Both the position numbers and the translations under genes were made by a program. Under the pieces are notes generated by a model that ran no database searches, had not been told where the DNA came from, and saw only the letters and a list, made by a program, of their open reading frames with translations. This document shows positions 26,516 through 40,001 of a DNA stretch of 64,000 nt, piece by piece. Source of the DNA: Bombyx mori (Eukaryota; Arthropoda; Insecta; Lepidoptera; Bombycidae). Location: contig NC_085128.1 in NCBI RefSeq assembly GCF_030269925.1, positions 5,458,501 to 5,522,500 on the forward strand, in the 5' to 3' direction. Numbering within the stretch: the first letter of the stretch is position 1; every line of letters starts with the position of its first letter.

Positions 26516-28914
26516 CGGTATGTACTATAAATGGTCCAAAGACTTAAGAAATTAATTTATTAATCATATGCAATTGCATCGGCATAACTATCATTGAAAC
26601 CGGAAAACATGAATACCCAACAACGCAAACACGCAGCATGTTGTACCTAGTAGATAATTGGCAAATTTATAAAACATTGGACGAACGCATATATTATGTA
26701 ACCTAACCCCAACATTGACCCACCACATTACAACACCAGTCATCGTCCTATCATATAAATCACTTCATTAACAAAAAATTTATAAACGTTAATATAATAA
26801 GTGAGTAGTTTATATTATTAAAGATATCTAGCAAAACCTTGTTAAGGTGTTAAATTTAAAAACTAAAACTTCAATTGCGTTCGAAAAATACACTTAGGTA
26901 ATGAAAATCTATGTTTATTCTGCATAATAAATCATGGATAATGAAACAAATGTATCTTCAGGTCGTACGGCGCTGTTTGGAGGCGTCACGCGATCCTTTA
27001 ATATCGCAAACGAAAAATAGCATTCATTAATTCTCTTCATTAGCGAGCACCGACAGAATCTTTAAATGTACATACCTTCGCCTTAAACGTCGATTAAGAC
27101 TTTATTTCATAATTAATCTCCGAGTATTTAACAAATCGCAAGTCTCGACTCGCAACGGTGCGTTCGCTACACAATTAAGTGATCTGTGCGTCGGCGACAC
27201 GGCTCCCGCATTCCTCCTTAAAATTCTCTATCTTCGGAAACTAATTAAAAATTCGCCTCGCCCGCGCCGCCCGGTGTTCAATCGGGACGATATAACTTCA
27301 TTTAAAAACGAGCAATCTTGTCGAAGATAAGGGCTGGTGAGAAAACAACAAAGAGCAGAGCTCGCCACACGCGGCAACGACGCGACGCAATAAAAAGACA
27401 AACCAAAGAAAGAACTCCAAACTTTTAAATGGAACGCGAGAGAATTTACCACGTTAACTATGTCGATACTGGGAAGGACGCGACATCGGTAAGTCACGTC
27501 ATCAAATAAATGATGCAGAGTCTCAAATAAATATATAAATATTGTGTAAATAAAGAAAATAATACGACGAGGACCCGAAATGCTTTAAATATTCAAATGA
27601 AGCGAGACGAGGTGAAATACGAAGGTGCGCTCGCTCGAGTTGAGCCCAATTAAATCGGTGCCACTGAGGTAGAAATTAAAAACAAAAGGAGGATGACGGG
27701 GGTCCGGCGCGCATTTTTCTCATGAGTATTATTAGCGCGATGTCAACCAACAAAAAACTGAACTTAGAGGGATGTCGTGGCCGCGATCATTATCGATAAC
27801 ATCCCGCGTTTTGTATTGTTTTGATAAGTGTGATGCTGCCGGGGCACGATGGCTTGTTGACGTTTAACATTCACCATACACAGGTGATTGATAAGGGGCC
27901 ACGCGAACCAATTACGGCATTCTTTCCGAGCTGCATTCGTGTGGAGTTTCGTTGCATTAAAATTATGCGTCAATCACCAGCTGACAAGTGCTCACGTACT
28001 TAGAATAAATGGGAGAAAAACAAAACCTCAAACAGCATCGAACGCGGTCATTAGTCATCGTGAGGCCTGGTGAGAACAGATTTAATATTTGCCTATAAAT
28101 CAATTACGGCCGTGTGGGGAGTCGCTTACTATTTAACGCTCCATTATTGAACTCCTTTCTTAAACACAATGATAAATTAGGATCACTTTTAACGCCTCGT
28201 TACAACGTCAGACAAGTTCCATAGACTTTTATATTGTTTTTAAATAATCAATTCAGTGGAAAATCAAATTTAGAATTAAGTAAGAATCAATAAATTCAAA
28301 CATTTTTGGTGACGTGAAACCATCGGCAATTTTGTAACTTAATCGACCTGTTTACAAAAAGTTAACCAATAATTTATATATTTACGGAACGTTATTATAT
28401 ATATACATATATGTATACACACAAATTGCTTTTATTGAAAAGTAATAAATACCACATACGATATAAGGTTTTTTTTTAATGAAGCCGGAAAGATACGTTG
28501 CTGGGTCGAGCTTCCCTGCAGGGGTCCGTCCAGGCTCTACCAGCGCTCATCACTATTCAATAAGCTGTATTTATTGAAATTACATAATTTGTGTGTGAAT
28601 AATGACGACTGTGATGTATCTTCGTGGGCGATGCTAGTGACTTAAACCCGATTAACTTTTGACTGTAGAACGATATTAATAAACTGTCTATTGGACAATC
28701 GTTTATAGACATGGAAATGGTACGGGATGTTTTCGTATTCAACGCTGGCCTGTTTGAATGTTATTGTGTTTTGTTTGATCTTTATAAAAATTTAAGATGT
28801 GTTTTTATACAAAGGCTTCCTTGTTGAAAAAGGAATGAGGAAAATAAATTATAATAGTTCAAGTTGTTATTCAATTTACTGCCGATGATTGAAGTAACTA
28901 ATAAAGAGTATTTA
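26516..28914. other. Gene-free stretch, mostly without repeats
   Basis: No long frame with coding character. 27180-28080 is somewhat GC-richer and free of known repeats, which would fit unique non-coding or regulatory DNA, but no site can be named. At 28383-28430 there is a (ta)n-rich run. Confidence 0.35.
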
Positions 28915-29190
28915 TAAAAACGAACTTCGGCCACATCGCTCGTAGAGGCCCCGATAACTTAGAGAAACTGATGGTAGTTGGTCAGGTTGACGGGAGAAGA
29001 TAACGCGGATGCTCACCTACCGGCTGGTCTGGTGTGGTTAAGACGCTCACCGGCCTGCCAATAATCGAGGCTATAAAGACTGCCGAGGACAGGAAGACGT
29101 GGGGAAGCATTGTGCATCCAGTGGTCCACATCTCAGATTAGACACGACATTCAGCAATGAAGAGACCGACTTAGAAGAAGAAGAAGAAGA
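28915..29190 (+). pseudogene. LINE ORF2 C-terminal fragment
   Basis: Plus-strand text NFGHIARRGPDNLEKLMVVG and IEAIKTAEDRKTWGSIVH resembles the ORF2 end of RTE-like LINEs. It ends in a (gaa)n run at 29172-29188. Confidence 0.6.
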
Positions 29191-29700
29191 CAAAAACGAA
29201 CCCAATTTTTTTTAGCTCAGATAGACTATTTCACGTCCCACGTTATGCTATGCGGTTACCGGTTGGGTTAAAAAACAGCTATATACCTACCTATAACCAT
29301 TATGAACTGCTCTACGAGATATTTGAATGATTACCGGATCTCATAAATACTACAACGTTAATGCCGATAACGATCGCTAAAATTCGTAAATGGACAATAA
29401 ACAACAACAAAAAAATAGATTAGTAAAGCGCTAGAGAACCTACACACTCAGATGTTTCGTTTTTGTCAATTTATGTACGTACAGATTATGGAGGGTAGAT
29501 GTAAAGAGGATCGTCTAGTAGGTAGGTATAGGGGACAAGTTGGAAATATGTCTGGGTTGAAAAATTTAAAATTTTTCGTGACTTGTGTAGTTAAAAAATA
29601 TTTCGGTATTTAAAATATTTCCAATTAAAATCTTTCTATTGATAATCTTTCTTTGTAATTTAGTATCATATATTAATGGTACCTACTTAATTAAATGTTC
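29191..29700. other. AT-rich spacer with repeat F copy 2
   Basis: Contains tatggagggtagatgtaaag and tataggggacaagtt (29484-29548), shared with 18105-18175. Nothing else recognised. Confidence 0.4.
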
Positions 29701-29702
29701 AC

Positions 29703-29903
29703 GATTGACTTCCACGGTGAAGGAATATCATCGTGTAATAAAATCAAACCCGCAAAATTATAATTTGCGTAATCACTGGTAGTCTCTTGTGAGTCCGCAC
29801 GGGTAGGTACCACCACCCTGCCTATCTCTGCCGTGAAGCAGGAATGCATTGTTTGAAGGGTGGGGCAGCCGTTGTAACTATACCGAAACCTTAGAACTTA
29901 TCT
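29703..29903 (+). repeat. Bm1 SINE, middle part
   Basis: tgacttccacggtgaaggaa through gcacgggtaggtaccaccac to ccttagaacttatct; both head and tail are missing. Confidence 0.9.
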
Positions 29904-30009
29904 TGCGGCGGACACTTTTTAATATTTTAAGCTGGACCTCCTTACTTCTAGCCTCCACTATACCGCACCGTAATACAAATGAAGTAACATAAATACATAT
30001 ATTTATCTC

Positions 30010-30489
30010 GGTCTTGAAACCCGGCTAGTGTGACAAAATTCAATACAGTCCGGATTGACCTTCTCCTTATCAGCCCATAGACGTCCACTGGTGGACATAG
30101 GCCTCGCCCAAGCCTCGCCACAAAGACCGGTCCTGCGCTGCCTGCATCCAGCGGATCCCCGCGAACCCCGATTGATCGTCGGTCCATCTTGTGGGAGGCC
30201 TATCCACGCTACGTCTTCCGGTACGCGGTCGCCACTCAAGAACTTTCTGGCCCCAACGGCCATCCGTTCTACGAGCAATGTGCCCTGCCCACTGCCACTT
30301 CAATGTCGCAATCCTTTGGGCTATGTCGTTTACCGTGGTTTTCCTGCGAATCTCCGCATTTCTGATTTGATCTCGCAGGGAAACTCCGAGCATAGTCCTT
30401 TCCAATGCTCTTTGGGTGATCTCGAGCCTTCTCATAAGACCCATTGTGAGCGACCACGTCTCGGTGCCATATGTCATCGCTGGCAACAC
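30010..30489 (-). pseudogene. LINE ORF2 C-terminal part (RTE type)
   Basis: A 139-codon minus-strand frame (30489-30070). It begins LPAMTYGTETWSLTMGLMRR and continues QRALERTMLGVSLRDQIRN, QRIATLKWQWAGHIARRTDG and PPTRWTDD, ending with the stop after VHQWTSMG. This is the segment after the reverse-transcriptase core in RTE-type LINEs. It is truncated upstream but keeps its natural stop, with about 60 bp of 3' UTR. Confidence 0.8.
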
Positions 30490-30784
30490 ACACTGGTCAA
30501 AGACTTTCGCCTTAAAACACTGTGGTATTTGTGCTGAGATTTTACGTATTTGATTGATTTGACCTTATATGGACTAAATAAAAATACATAAATATATTAT
30601 GTATATCGGCGCAGTACTGCTATTTATTTAACTAAGAATGGTAATAATTTACTGTACTGATTCCGTAATGTTAAAATGATTAATTAAGTGTTATAAGTCC
30701 AACGCATGTATTCAGAAAATTCTTGAAGAAACAACCCCCACTGTTCTACTATAAATAAATACCAATGGCTATTGTCACGCAACA

Positions 30785-31165
30785 CGTGTACGGAGCCATC
30801 AGATCCAATAACCCTTGCATTAGACGCCTTCAGCTCTAACACTAGGGGCAGCCTTAGGGACCTCGGTAACCGTACTCGTCGAGCTCGGCAAAGAGTTCGA
30901 CGTGCAACCTAACCTAAGCATCAGCCCGCTGAGTTTCACGCTGGACCTTTTCAGCGGGTCGCGATTCCGATCCGGTAGTAGATTCATTCGCGAAGCAGCT
31001 ACTCTTGATAAAACAATATTGAGTTGTTAGATCTCCTGTGGAGGTGCTCGGATAGCTGTTAGCAAATACCACCCCTTCTAGCTAGGCCTTGCTCTTCCAC
31101 CTGTCCTGGTGAAACTGGAAAGGCCTCGCGGTCACCAGTAATCCCTCAATTATAAAATAAAGTGC
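30785..31165 (+). repeat. Jockey-type LINE (C type) 3' end
   Basis: ccatcagatccaataaccct, cggtaaccgtactcgtcgag, ggtcgcgattccgatccggt, cacctgtcctggtgaaactg and gtcaccagtaatccctcaat: sense copy of the C type seen in reverse at 17510. Confidence 0.85.
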
Positions 31166-31903
31166 CACACATTCCGGCTCCAGCAGCCGAACAGTGTGAA
31201 GGTCTTTGTTGTTATTGTAGTAAAGTTGAAATTCAATAATAGGAATTGTTTGGAAAAGTTAGTTTTATTTACTGTCACTGTGGAAGGAAATCATAATAAT
31301 GAAGAGAATCAAGTCAGCCAAGCTGATGTCATCATTTTTAAAATCAACATGGCTCCAGATTCTCCGTCATATATATAGTATAAAAACAACAACAAAAAAA
31401 ACACTCTTAAATAGCAAACCGAACGGACAATTAATTTCCTCATTTTTATGCAGTTGAATATTAGAGCGAAATTGTATTGTCATCGAACCTTGATGCGTAT
31501 GCAAATTTTCAAGTTAATCAAGCGGCTTGAAGTCGATGAAAATTACGTTCAAAAATTTCGTACAGACATACAAACAAACAGACAAGCCAAACTAATAAAA
31601 ACGTTTAAAAAAAAAACAAATATTAACTTATGCTTTTATTAGCTTCAAACGTATGTATGTATGTTTGTAACGGAATTTTGAACATGTTTTTGACCCCCTT
31701 CAAAACATCGGATTAACTTGAAATTTGGTATACTTATTAAGGACCGATAACAATTCAATATCAAAAAAATTAAAAAATTATAATAGTTTAAAAAAACTAA
31801 CAGAATACGCTTTTATATAAAATTCAACTAAAAAATAGAAAATAAATTTGAATTAAAAATAGTGTAAGAAAAAGTAATGTAAGAAAAAATTATGTTATTG
31901 TAA
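31166..31903. other. AT-rich stretch, probable old repeat
   Basis: Phrases such as ttgaagtcgatgaaaattac and cagacatacaaacaaacaga look like dispersed lepidopteran repeat text, but I cannot name it. No gene. Confidence 0.3.
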
Positions 31904-32006
31904 AAAAAGCGTGGGGTGCTTTTCAGGATATTATCTAAATACCCTTCTACTCATATCTGTTCAAAAAATATTTATAACTACTGATACCATGCACCCCACG
32001 CTTTTT
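31904..32006. repeat. Small inverted-repeat element
   Basis: Arms AAAAAGCGTGGGGTGC (31904-31919) and its exact reverse complement (31991-32006) enclose 71 bp of AT-rich sequence. It could be a tiny MITE or the end of a fold-back element. Confidence 0.7.
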
Positions 32007-35000
32007 ATACTAAACATCTAGTGTATTCGTTTGTGGCCATTTCAAAAACGTTTACCTTATACCGTATAACTATGATTTGATTATACAACAAATGGCTGCA
32101 GCATCATATTAACAACTTCAACCACAAGATTCTATGTTGTAAGAAACTGCAAAACACACACGATCACAAAATACATGCATTACCGCTTATGAATAAAACA
32201 TAAACTCTTATATCCGAGTATTGCGGATCTGTAGTAGACAAACAGTAAAACAGGATAACATTAAAAGTGACTTTTCGTTTAAAAAAAACATTTAAAATTT
32301 AATTATCTGATGGATTTTTGTTTTGCAATACACCATAAAACATTATAATCGCCAAGGCTTAATGTATTCCTTTGTAATAAAATCTAATGGCTTAAACGTA
32401 ATTTAATAGTGGCGTGGAATTTAAGAATATTAGTTAGTAATCTTTGAATTATTTTTTTAGCATTGACAGGTGAACGAACTCACCAACCTCACGGTGCTGA
32501 GATAATGGAGTCTATGGGCTATCTGTCCTTGAGATGTGAGGCCTAATGAAGGGGACTAATGAGGACTTATTAAAAATAAGTCTGAATGGTATAATACAAT
32601 GAACGTTTCATCCATCAGACCGTAACACGTGACAGCTTTCCAGCAATAAATTCACACCACACTCACTGATAGAGTAATTTCAATAATTACTTTTTTTTTC
32701 CATTTGACTTTTATGACGCGACGTTCATTCCTTCATAGTGGAGTAAGTAATTCATGAGTCAAGTACTCCAACAAATAAATCGGTACAGAATTAGAATATC
32801 GCTAACATACTATACCGGATCTCTTAAACATTAGATTACGACGACTTTTGACATTTAAAAAGCAATCAAACTTGACCCTACGACTATACTATTTGACCCA
32901 CTTTATGGTATGCGATCACTCCTTTTAATGGGATATAACTTAACTCATGGCTTAAGATTGGCCATAACCACTTAGCATCAGATCGATCGTGAGCTCGTCC
33001 AGCTATCTACAGCCAAAATTAAAAAAATCTGTTTCATATGACTTTAAAAACCTAGCATGACCTTGTCACAAAACAATAAATAAGCACTGTGATTTAAAAA
33101 AATCTAAACCTTTTTGACCGATAAAACGTTTTAAATTCCCGTAACACATAAGCATAGTAATGTAGAAAGCTGGATGATACGTACAAACGATGCGCCCGCG
33201 CACCGCCGCGCCGAGAAACATTTACGATTTCTCAGAACAAGATACAGAGGTAACACGGAACACGACATCACTGAAAACGGTAAAAGTAAATTAAATTAAA
33301 TAGATGACCAGTCGTGATTTGATTCCGTAATTAATGTTTACGATGTAATATTATGTATTTAGTATCGCCGCGAACTCGTAAAATTCTTTTACTGTCATCC
33401 GGTCAACTGGTATGCTAACAATTCAGAACGGGTGCCATTTTATTATACATACTATGGTCTTATTTATTTCGTGTCATTATCTACAAAAACAATAAACCGA
33501 TTCGCGTAAACAGTTAATGGGCTAGAATCGAAAAGTGTCGTATTTCCCAGCGTGTGTGTTTTCATAATAAATTATTATAACTCAGTCGTTAATATATTTT
33601 TAATAACGGCACGAATATTCATAAATTTTGGGGGATCGGTAGTCAGCAAAGGACATAAAAACAGTTGTAGGCCTTAAATTCGGCAGCGGCCGCCCGCGGC
33701 GAGCCTTACTCCCTCAATTATACTCCGAATGAATACCATTAAACAAACGCTACGTTTTACTGCTGAAGCATAAAAGCGACAGTACTCGTAAACTTGCCTC
33801 TTGATTGATAAATTCTCGTCAGTAATGACAGAAGCGACGCCCGCGTTATGTTTGCCACCAAACGTTATTTAAAACGCAAACTCTCGGGTGTAATGTTCTT
33901 GCATAGTAATAAAGCAGGTCGCATAATGGCCGTATGATATCAAATATAGCGTTGAGTTCGCATTCTCGACGTTCATACTCATTACTTTAAAGATTGTAAG
34001 ATGAGAAAACTAACTTTGGTCATTCCGGGAACAAATGAAAAACAGTTAGGCCGGTGTTGAAATGTTTCTCCCAAATGTGACATATGCGATATTAACCTTG
34101 GCATTCTGAGTTTTTTTTTGTTTGTACTCTGATTTGTAAGTAATGTAAATTTGTGTTAAATGTATTTTCGTCGAGGCTAGATAGCTTAAAGGACATAATA
34201 AATTAGTATAATATCAGGTTGATGTGTCTTAAATGTCCAATACATAAAAATAGCGCTTTACATATAAATTAGGTTATAATCAATACCTACAACATAATTA
34301 ATTAAAATATGTGACTTTAAATTATGATACTTTTCTTGTTAGGGCTAAAACTTTAAAATAGTTTTTAATCGATGACAAATTCAAAGAGGTGTTATAGAAA
34401 TAGAAACTTTTTGAATTTAGCTTTGCATTATCTACTTATACCATTGATAACAGTAATCGGTACAGTTATGTGTATTCTAAATATGTGCACCTATGTATCA
34501 TGTCCGGTTAATTGGTAAAGTGGTGGTATGGTGGGGAGTGGGTAGATTAATGAGCGGCTACCGCTGGCTTATCTGGCAGCATCTGGTCCATGACTGATCA
34601 TCTGTCGTGTGCCTGCGCCTCGGTTGCTAGTGTTGCACTTCTACGTTGCATTGATTTTATCGATTGAGTTTCGATTTATTAGAATTAGAAAAATATTCAA
34701 ACTCTTCGTGGGTGGTTCAACGACCTTTGTGACACTGCACTGAGTCATTCTTTAATGTTCTAGTATTTCGACAGTTTAAATAAGTTTAACAGTTGTCACA
34801 CAAGTCGCGATCATTACTTTAATTTATTAAGCGAATTGTTAAGTTAATGGTTTTATTGACCAATATAATTTTAAATGATGAGAACATCAATCGCAATAAC
34901 AAATAAAATTAACATTTCCACATAGCACAACACTTTATAAGTACCTAATAAAGGAACGTTCCGGTTTTTTCGACATAACCGTCGTGTCGTTATGAATTCA

Positions 35001-36160
35001 AATGACAGACAAGCAACCCGTACGTTTGATCTTATTATCATAAATATCGAGATGATGGTTTTATCGACATCTGATGTGATTCGGACGACTAAGGAGCATC
35101 ACTAGAGCCGTGATATGACAGTAGATCGCATTGCTTCCGAGAAAAACTCATTGAATATCTTACGAGGACCATCCGAGTTTTTTTTTTCTTTTCTCCTCGC
35201 CATAGTTTTATTGGGCGCATTGAAATATTTTTGTTTAGATTAAACGTCGTTTAGCCTGTAGATCGGTGCATTAGGATTAATGTTGTACATCAGTTAGTTT
35301 GTCTCAGCGTGTCTTTACCGAGAACTGGTATGGGAATCGAGCTTTGAATGGTTATGTTAGATTGTTTTCTGGTTGTGATCCTATGATAAAATTCTTACCT
35401 ACTGTATTACGAAAGCGCTCGTTACGATTTCCGCTTATATTGTGCTGGGTGTTTCACCATTGTTTACGTTAGCCAGATCTCTAGATATCGGTTATTCGAA
35501 TACGTATTACGTGACCACGGAAACTGTAAGATATTCGGAACTTTACAAATTTTAACAGTAGTTTTAATTATAATTTGATAACTTAATTAAACCTCTCATA
35601 AGTTTATGGTGTTTGATAATAAAGTACGACACGAATTTTGCAAAATTCTTCTTTTGAAACCGACTGTAGTTTTTTTTATGGTCTCGAACTACTAATTCAG
35701 GGCTAATTATTCAAAAACACTTATCCGAAACTTAATCGCATCTATCCGTTAAAATCGTAATGAAATTCCTCTGCATCTCCCTGGCGTTTTCCCGGTCTAA
35801 TACTAGGGTCTGCTTTCCTACTTAATCTCCTCCACTTTACCAAGTCTAAGGCATCCTTCTGGGTGAGGTTATTCTTCTCCATTATTGCCATGTTAATATT
35901 TGTGTTAAATGTGTTATTAGTTATTAAATTTTAACTGCATTTTAGATTACAGCCATAGTGCCCTATTGTTAGGTAGGTATGCATCAATAAACGACCTTTT
36001 TTTTCTGAATAACAAGTCGATACAAAGGATATGAACAAACTAGATAACATGGCGGAGTAAGTGACGTAAATATGTATAATAACATTATGTTTATTTTGTA
36101 TCAATGTCATGTGAGTGGAAAGAAACTAAGTTTAAATCGGTAAAAAATATGAATTTATCC
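32007..36160. other. Gene-free AT-rich stretch
   Basis: No exon with coding character on either strand. A decayed Bm1 tail is visible at about 32965-33010 (ataaccacttagcatcagat, gtgagctcgtccagctatct). The rest shows no repeat I recognise. Confidence 0.4.
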
Positions 36161-36357
36161 AAAAAAATTTTTCCTACCTATGCTGATAGCCTTGAGAGGC
36201 TATTTCAGCTTCACCCCAACGTGTGTAGGTGAGCTTACAGGGCTCAAACCGGAGTGTTGCTAACACTGACCCTAGCAAGAGCAGTGCTTCGCTCAATCTA
36301 CCACCTGAACGGAAACGCGACCCACTGAGAAGATCCGGCGAGAAACTCCGTGGGCTG
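36161..36357 (-). repeat. Jockey-type LINE (B type) 3' tail with target duplication
   Basis: Standard B tail in reverse (gatagccttgagaggctatt to gaaactccgtgggct). ATTTATCC occurs on both sides (36153-36160 and 36358-36365), so the insertion borders are exact. Confidence 0.9.
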
Positions 36358-36369
36358 ATTTATCCAATG

Positions 36370-36563
36370 TTTTTGATAGGGCCTATTGAGAACCCATACA
36401 TGTAGGTATTCTGCCTATTTCTCTGAATAGTGAAATAGCCAGTATATAGCTGAGAATTCGACTTCTTATCTCAAGGTGACACTTTGTGGGACATTGTGTC
36501 CTAAGATAACCACTTTTTACCAGGGGGGCTGTGAGTTCATTCACCTATCTAAGCAATAAAAAT
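36370..36563 (+). repeat. Bm1 SINE, old relic
   Basis: Diverged: gagaacccatacatgtaggt, ttctgcctatttctc, cttatctcaaggtgac, gggggctgtgagttcattca, ctaagcaataaaa. Confidence 0.75.
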
Positions 36564-36917
36564 GTATATTATGGTTGTTCTAAGTCTGGAGCAAAAGACT
36601 CGGATATCCATTCCTTCAGATTTCAAATTAAGTTATTCGAGATTAAAGTAATTGTAGTTGGTTGTATGTATTGAAATACATATGTGAATTCACATAAAAA
36701 TCTAAAATATAGATCCTTAGACAAACACGAAAAACTACTTATGAATCAATACAGAAATGCCTTTTTAGACCGCAAACTTATGTTTTGTTTACTAACATGT
36801 AAAATGAGAACACATAAATCGTTTACGAATACAAAATTTATGTTTTCGTTAAGCATATTAATGTCGAATCGCCTTTAAATTATCATAACGGCATTTAGAA
36901 TTTAACTGCATATCATA
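36564..36917. other. AT-rich spacer before the mariner
   Basis: A 64-codon frame at 36684-36878 has AT-driven composition only. Nothing else is visible. Confidence 0.5.
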
Positions 36918-38060
36918 GGTTGGGGAAAAAGTTTCTTCGCATTTTTTAAGAAAACTCACAACATTTTTTAATATATTTTATTTACATTTAACTAAAGTAT
37001 GTAGGTAAGATTTTGTTCGATAACTTTTTGTCATCTTGTAGGTAGGGACATGATTCCATTGCTATAGAAATTTTGGGGCTTCTGATTAAAATACCGTGAC
37101 AATTGGTTTTAGCAGTCCTCTCGTGATGTTAACCTGACACTGCCTAAAGAATTCCGAAGAGACCGAAACAGGTGGAAATCTGAAGGCGCAAGGTCAGGAC
37201 TATACGGCGGATGCATTAACACCTCCCTGCCAATCTCTCTTAATTTTTGCTGAGTGGCTAAAGATGTGTGAGGTCTAGCGTTATCATGATGAAAAACCAC
37301 ACCCCTTCTGTTGATTAATTCCAGCCGCTTTCTTTCAACTTCTTGCTTTAATCTCATCAGTTGTTCGCATTAGAGTTCAGAATCGATGGTCCTGCCTTGT
37401 GGTAACAGCTCATAATGAATAATGCCCTTCCAATCCCACCACACACACAGCATCACCGTGTTGCGAGTTAACCCGGGCTTCGCCAGTCTGTGAAGCCTGA
37501 CCGGCTTTTGACCACGATCTTTTTCGCACGTTCTTGTCGTACATGATCCACTTTTCACCACCAGTTATCAGCATATTCAAAAATGGTTCGGTTTTATTAC
37601 GTCGTAATAAAGATTCACAAACGAGTACACGGTTCATTAGGTTTCTTTCAGTGAGCTCGTGAGGTACCCAAATATCGAGCTTTTTTGTGTACCCAGTTTT
37701 TTTCAAATGCGCTAAAACTGTTTTGTACTCAATTCTTAGTTCTTCAGCTACATCGTAACTACAGATATGCCGATCTTGCTCCAATTTTTCAAAAATGGCA
37801 TCAGTTTTATCCATATAAGGCGACCAGAGCGACATGCATCTTTGACATCAAAATTTCCGGATTGAAAACGCTTAAACCAAATTTTTGCTACTCTCAGAGA
37901 CACTGCACTAGGTCCATAAACATCGTAAAGTTATTGCGCGGCTTGCGTTGCATTTTTACCTTTTTTTAACAATGAGCTTTCTCATTCTCTATCATGCTCA
38001 TTGAGCTTTCTCGTCTTTACGACGCGAAGAGCAGGAGCGATTAAGATTATGAACTACCTA
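36918..38060 (-). mobile_element. mariner (DD34D), one end recognisable
   Basis: The left end GGTTGGGGAAAAAGTTTCTT follows a TA at 36916-36917 and looks like a mariner terminal repeat. No matching inverted copy is seen on the right, so the element is truncated or its right end has decayed. The right border is approximate. The transposase is on the minus strand. Confidence 0.78.
37109..37835 (-). pseudogene. mariner transposase, broken, with altered first catalytic Asp
   Basis: Minus-strand pieces: 37835-37410 carries a DNA-binding part, the linker signature WVPHEL and ITGGEKWIMYD, where mariners have TGDEKW, so the first catalytic Asp is Gly. A second frame holds VWWDWKGIIHYELLPQG. 37357-37109 holds VVFHHDNARPHTS and YSPDLAPSDFHLF with 34 residues between the Asp (DD34D). 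Two frame breaks at least; inactive. Confidence 0.87.
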
Positions 38061-38734
38061 TATATGCAAATCTCCACGGTGCATACGACTATAGTAAGCG
38101 TCTCCGTCATAATTTATAATTGAAGTAAAAAGTTAGTACAACCGTCGGGAGGCCAGCAAATTTGTTTAAATAAATGCTTTTACTTCTAAGGTCAGTTACA
38201 ATGATAACCTGAGGTCAAGACATTCGTAGCTTGAAAACTTCATATTTCGAGTAATTCGAGATCTCAGACTTGATGAAACCGTCATCTTCATTGTAAATCT
38301 GTTCTTTTGTTTTAATGCAAACAATGGACGACAACACACTTCTTTCTTCTTTAGAATTATTTTAATAAAATTCATTTACTTTCGTGAGATTGTTATCTGC
38401 TTTTCAAATTTCTATTATTTTTATGCAACGTTAAATCATCAAATTGTCAACGAAAACAGCATGCTATCAGAAATAACGAAAGTGTTATTTCGATTTATTA
38501 ATCCCACATTTGATGTAAATCAACTTTTTTTTATAAGATATTTGAAATGAATATGTTATATTCTCAAGACTGAGGCGGATAAATATATTATAAATTATAT
38601 AATAATAAAATTATACAAAAATAATAAATTATACGTAATTTATTCAAAACTTTATTTAAAGAAAAGCCACAGTTAATAACATTATGCGTTCATTTGTTAA
38701 CCCAAAATGATAAAAGATACTTAAAAATTATATT
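38061..38734. other. AT-rich spacer
   Basis: No gene and no repeat recognised. Confidence 0.5.
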
Positions 38735-38739
38735 CGTTT

Positions 38740-40001
38740 AGCTGACACCCGCGGTAACGGCCATCGAGCTATAGGCCTATCGCGATAACTTTCTTGCTTT
38801 CCAAGATCATGGAGCGAATAATAGGGCATAGGGCACTTCTGTCGAAGCTACTATCTTACGGAATCCCCGAAAGACTCAAGTGGATCATTAGCTTTTTGGA
38901 TGGGCAGAGCATCGTAGACGGTATGACGATGGACGGGCTGTCGTCGTAGACGGTTGCTGCTCCGATACCATGACCGTATTAACATTGAGGTTTCACAAGG
39001 TTTGTTGCTCTCTCCCATGCTTTTCATCATGTATATCAATAATATGCTATCTATTGATTTCATTCATTGCTATACGGGTGACAGCATAGGGGATACGCGA
39101 TTTATCGGCCATCAGGGTCTTTCTCAGAAAGTAATGCAGGAGGACGATCTAAGCTTGTGTCTGAAGTGGAAAACTCTCTGGGGCGAGTCCCCGAGTGCGG
39201 TGAATTTGGTTCAATCCAAACCGTCGAAGACACAAGTTTGCATGTTCACTGTGAAGAAAGACCCATTTGTCATGGTGCCGCAATTCCAAGGAATATCCCT
39301 GAAACCGTATTAGGATATTTGGGGTCGACATTTTGAGCAATGCCCAATTTCAGAGTCATTTGGAGAGCAAAGCCAAGTTGACGTCCAAAATGCTGGGAGC
39401 CCTCAACAGAGCGAAGCGGTACTTCACACTTGGACAAAGATTATTGCTTTAGAAAGCATACAACCCCTCGCGTGGAGTACTGCTCCCACCTCTGGGCCGG
39501 GACTCCCAAGCACCAGCTACTTCCATTTGACTACATTCAGAAGAGGGCCGTTGGCATTGTCAATAATCCTATTCTCATGGATCCTTTGGACCTCTGGGTA
39601 TGCGGAGGGACTTCGTTTCTCACTGTAATATGTACCGTATGTTACTTGGGGGGTGCTCTGAGGAATTGTTTGAGATGATTCTATCATCTCGTTTTTATCG
39701 CACCGCCCGCCACCAAAGTAGAGTTCATCGATAATACCTAGAACCACTGCGTTCATCCACATTACGTTCATCCACAGAGGCCTTTTTTGCCCCGTATCAT
39801 CGGGCTTTGGAATGAACTCCCCTCTACGATGTGTCCCGAGCGCTATGACATGTCCTTCTTCAAACGAGGCTTGTGGAGCAATACTAAGCGGTACGCAGGG
39901 GCTGGGCTCCGCCGCTGGCATTGCTGACGTCCATGAGCAACGGTAACCAATCACCATCAGGTGGGCCGTATGCTTGTCTGCCCAGAAGGGCAATAAAAAA
40001 A
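38740..40001 (+). pseudogene. Jockey-clade LINE remnant with full tail
   Basis: Decayed ORF2 in shifting frames: CYRPIAITSLLSKIMERIIG joined directly to HRALLSKLLSYGIPERL (an in-element deletion removes the first catalytic block), VSQGLLLSPMLFIMYINNML, a drifted YTGDS where YADDS is expected, KPSKTQVCMFTVKKDPF, PRVEYCSHLWAGTPKHQLLP and DYIQKRAVGIV. It ends in the jockey tail at 39890-40001 (ggtgggccgtatgcttgtct, gggcaataaaaaaa). This copy links the many short tails in the window to their parent LINE. Confidence 0.88.
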
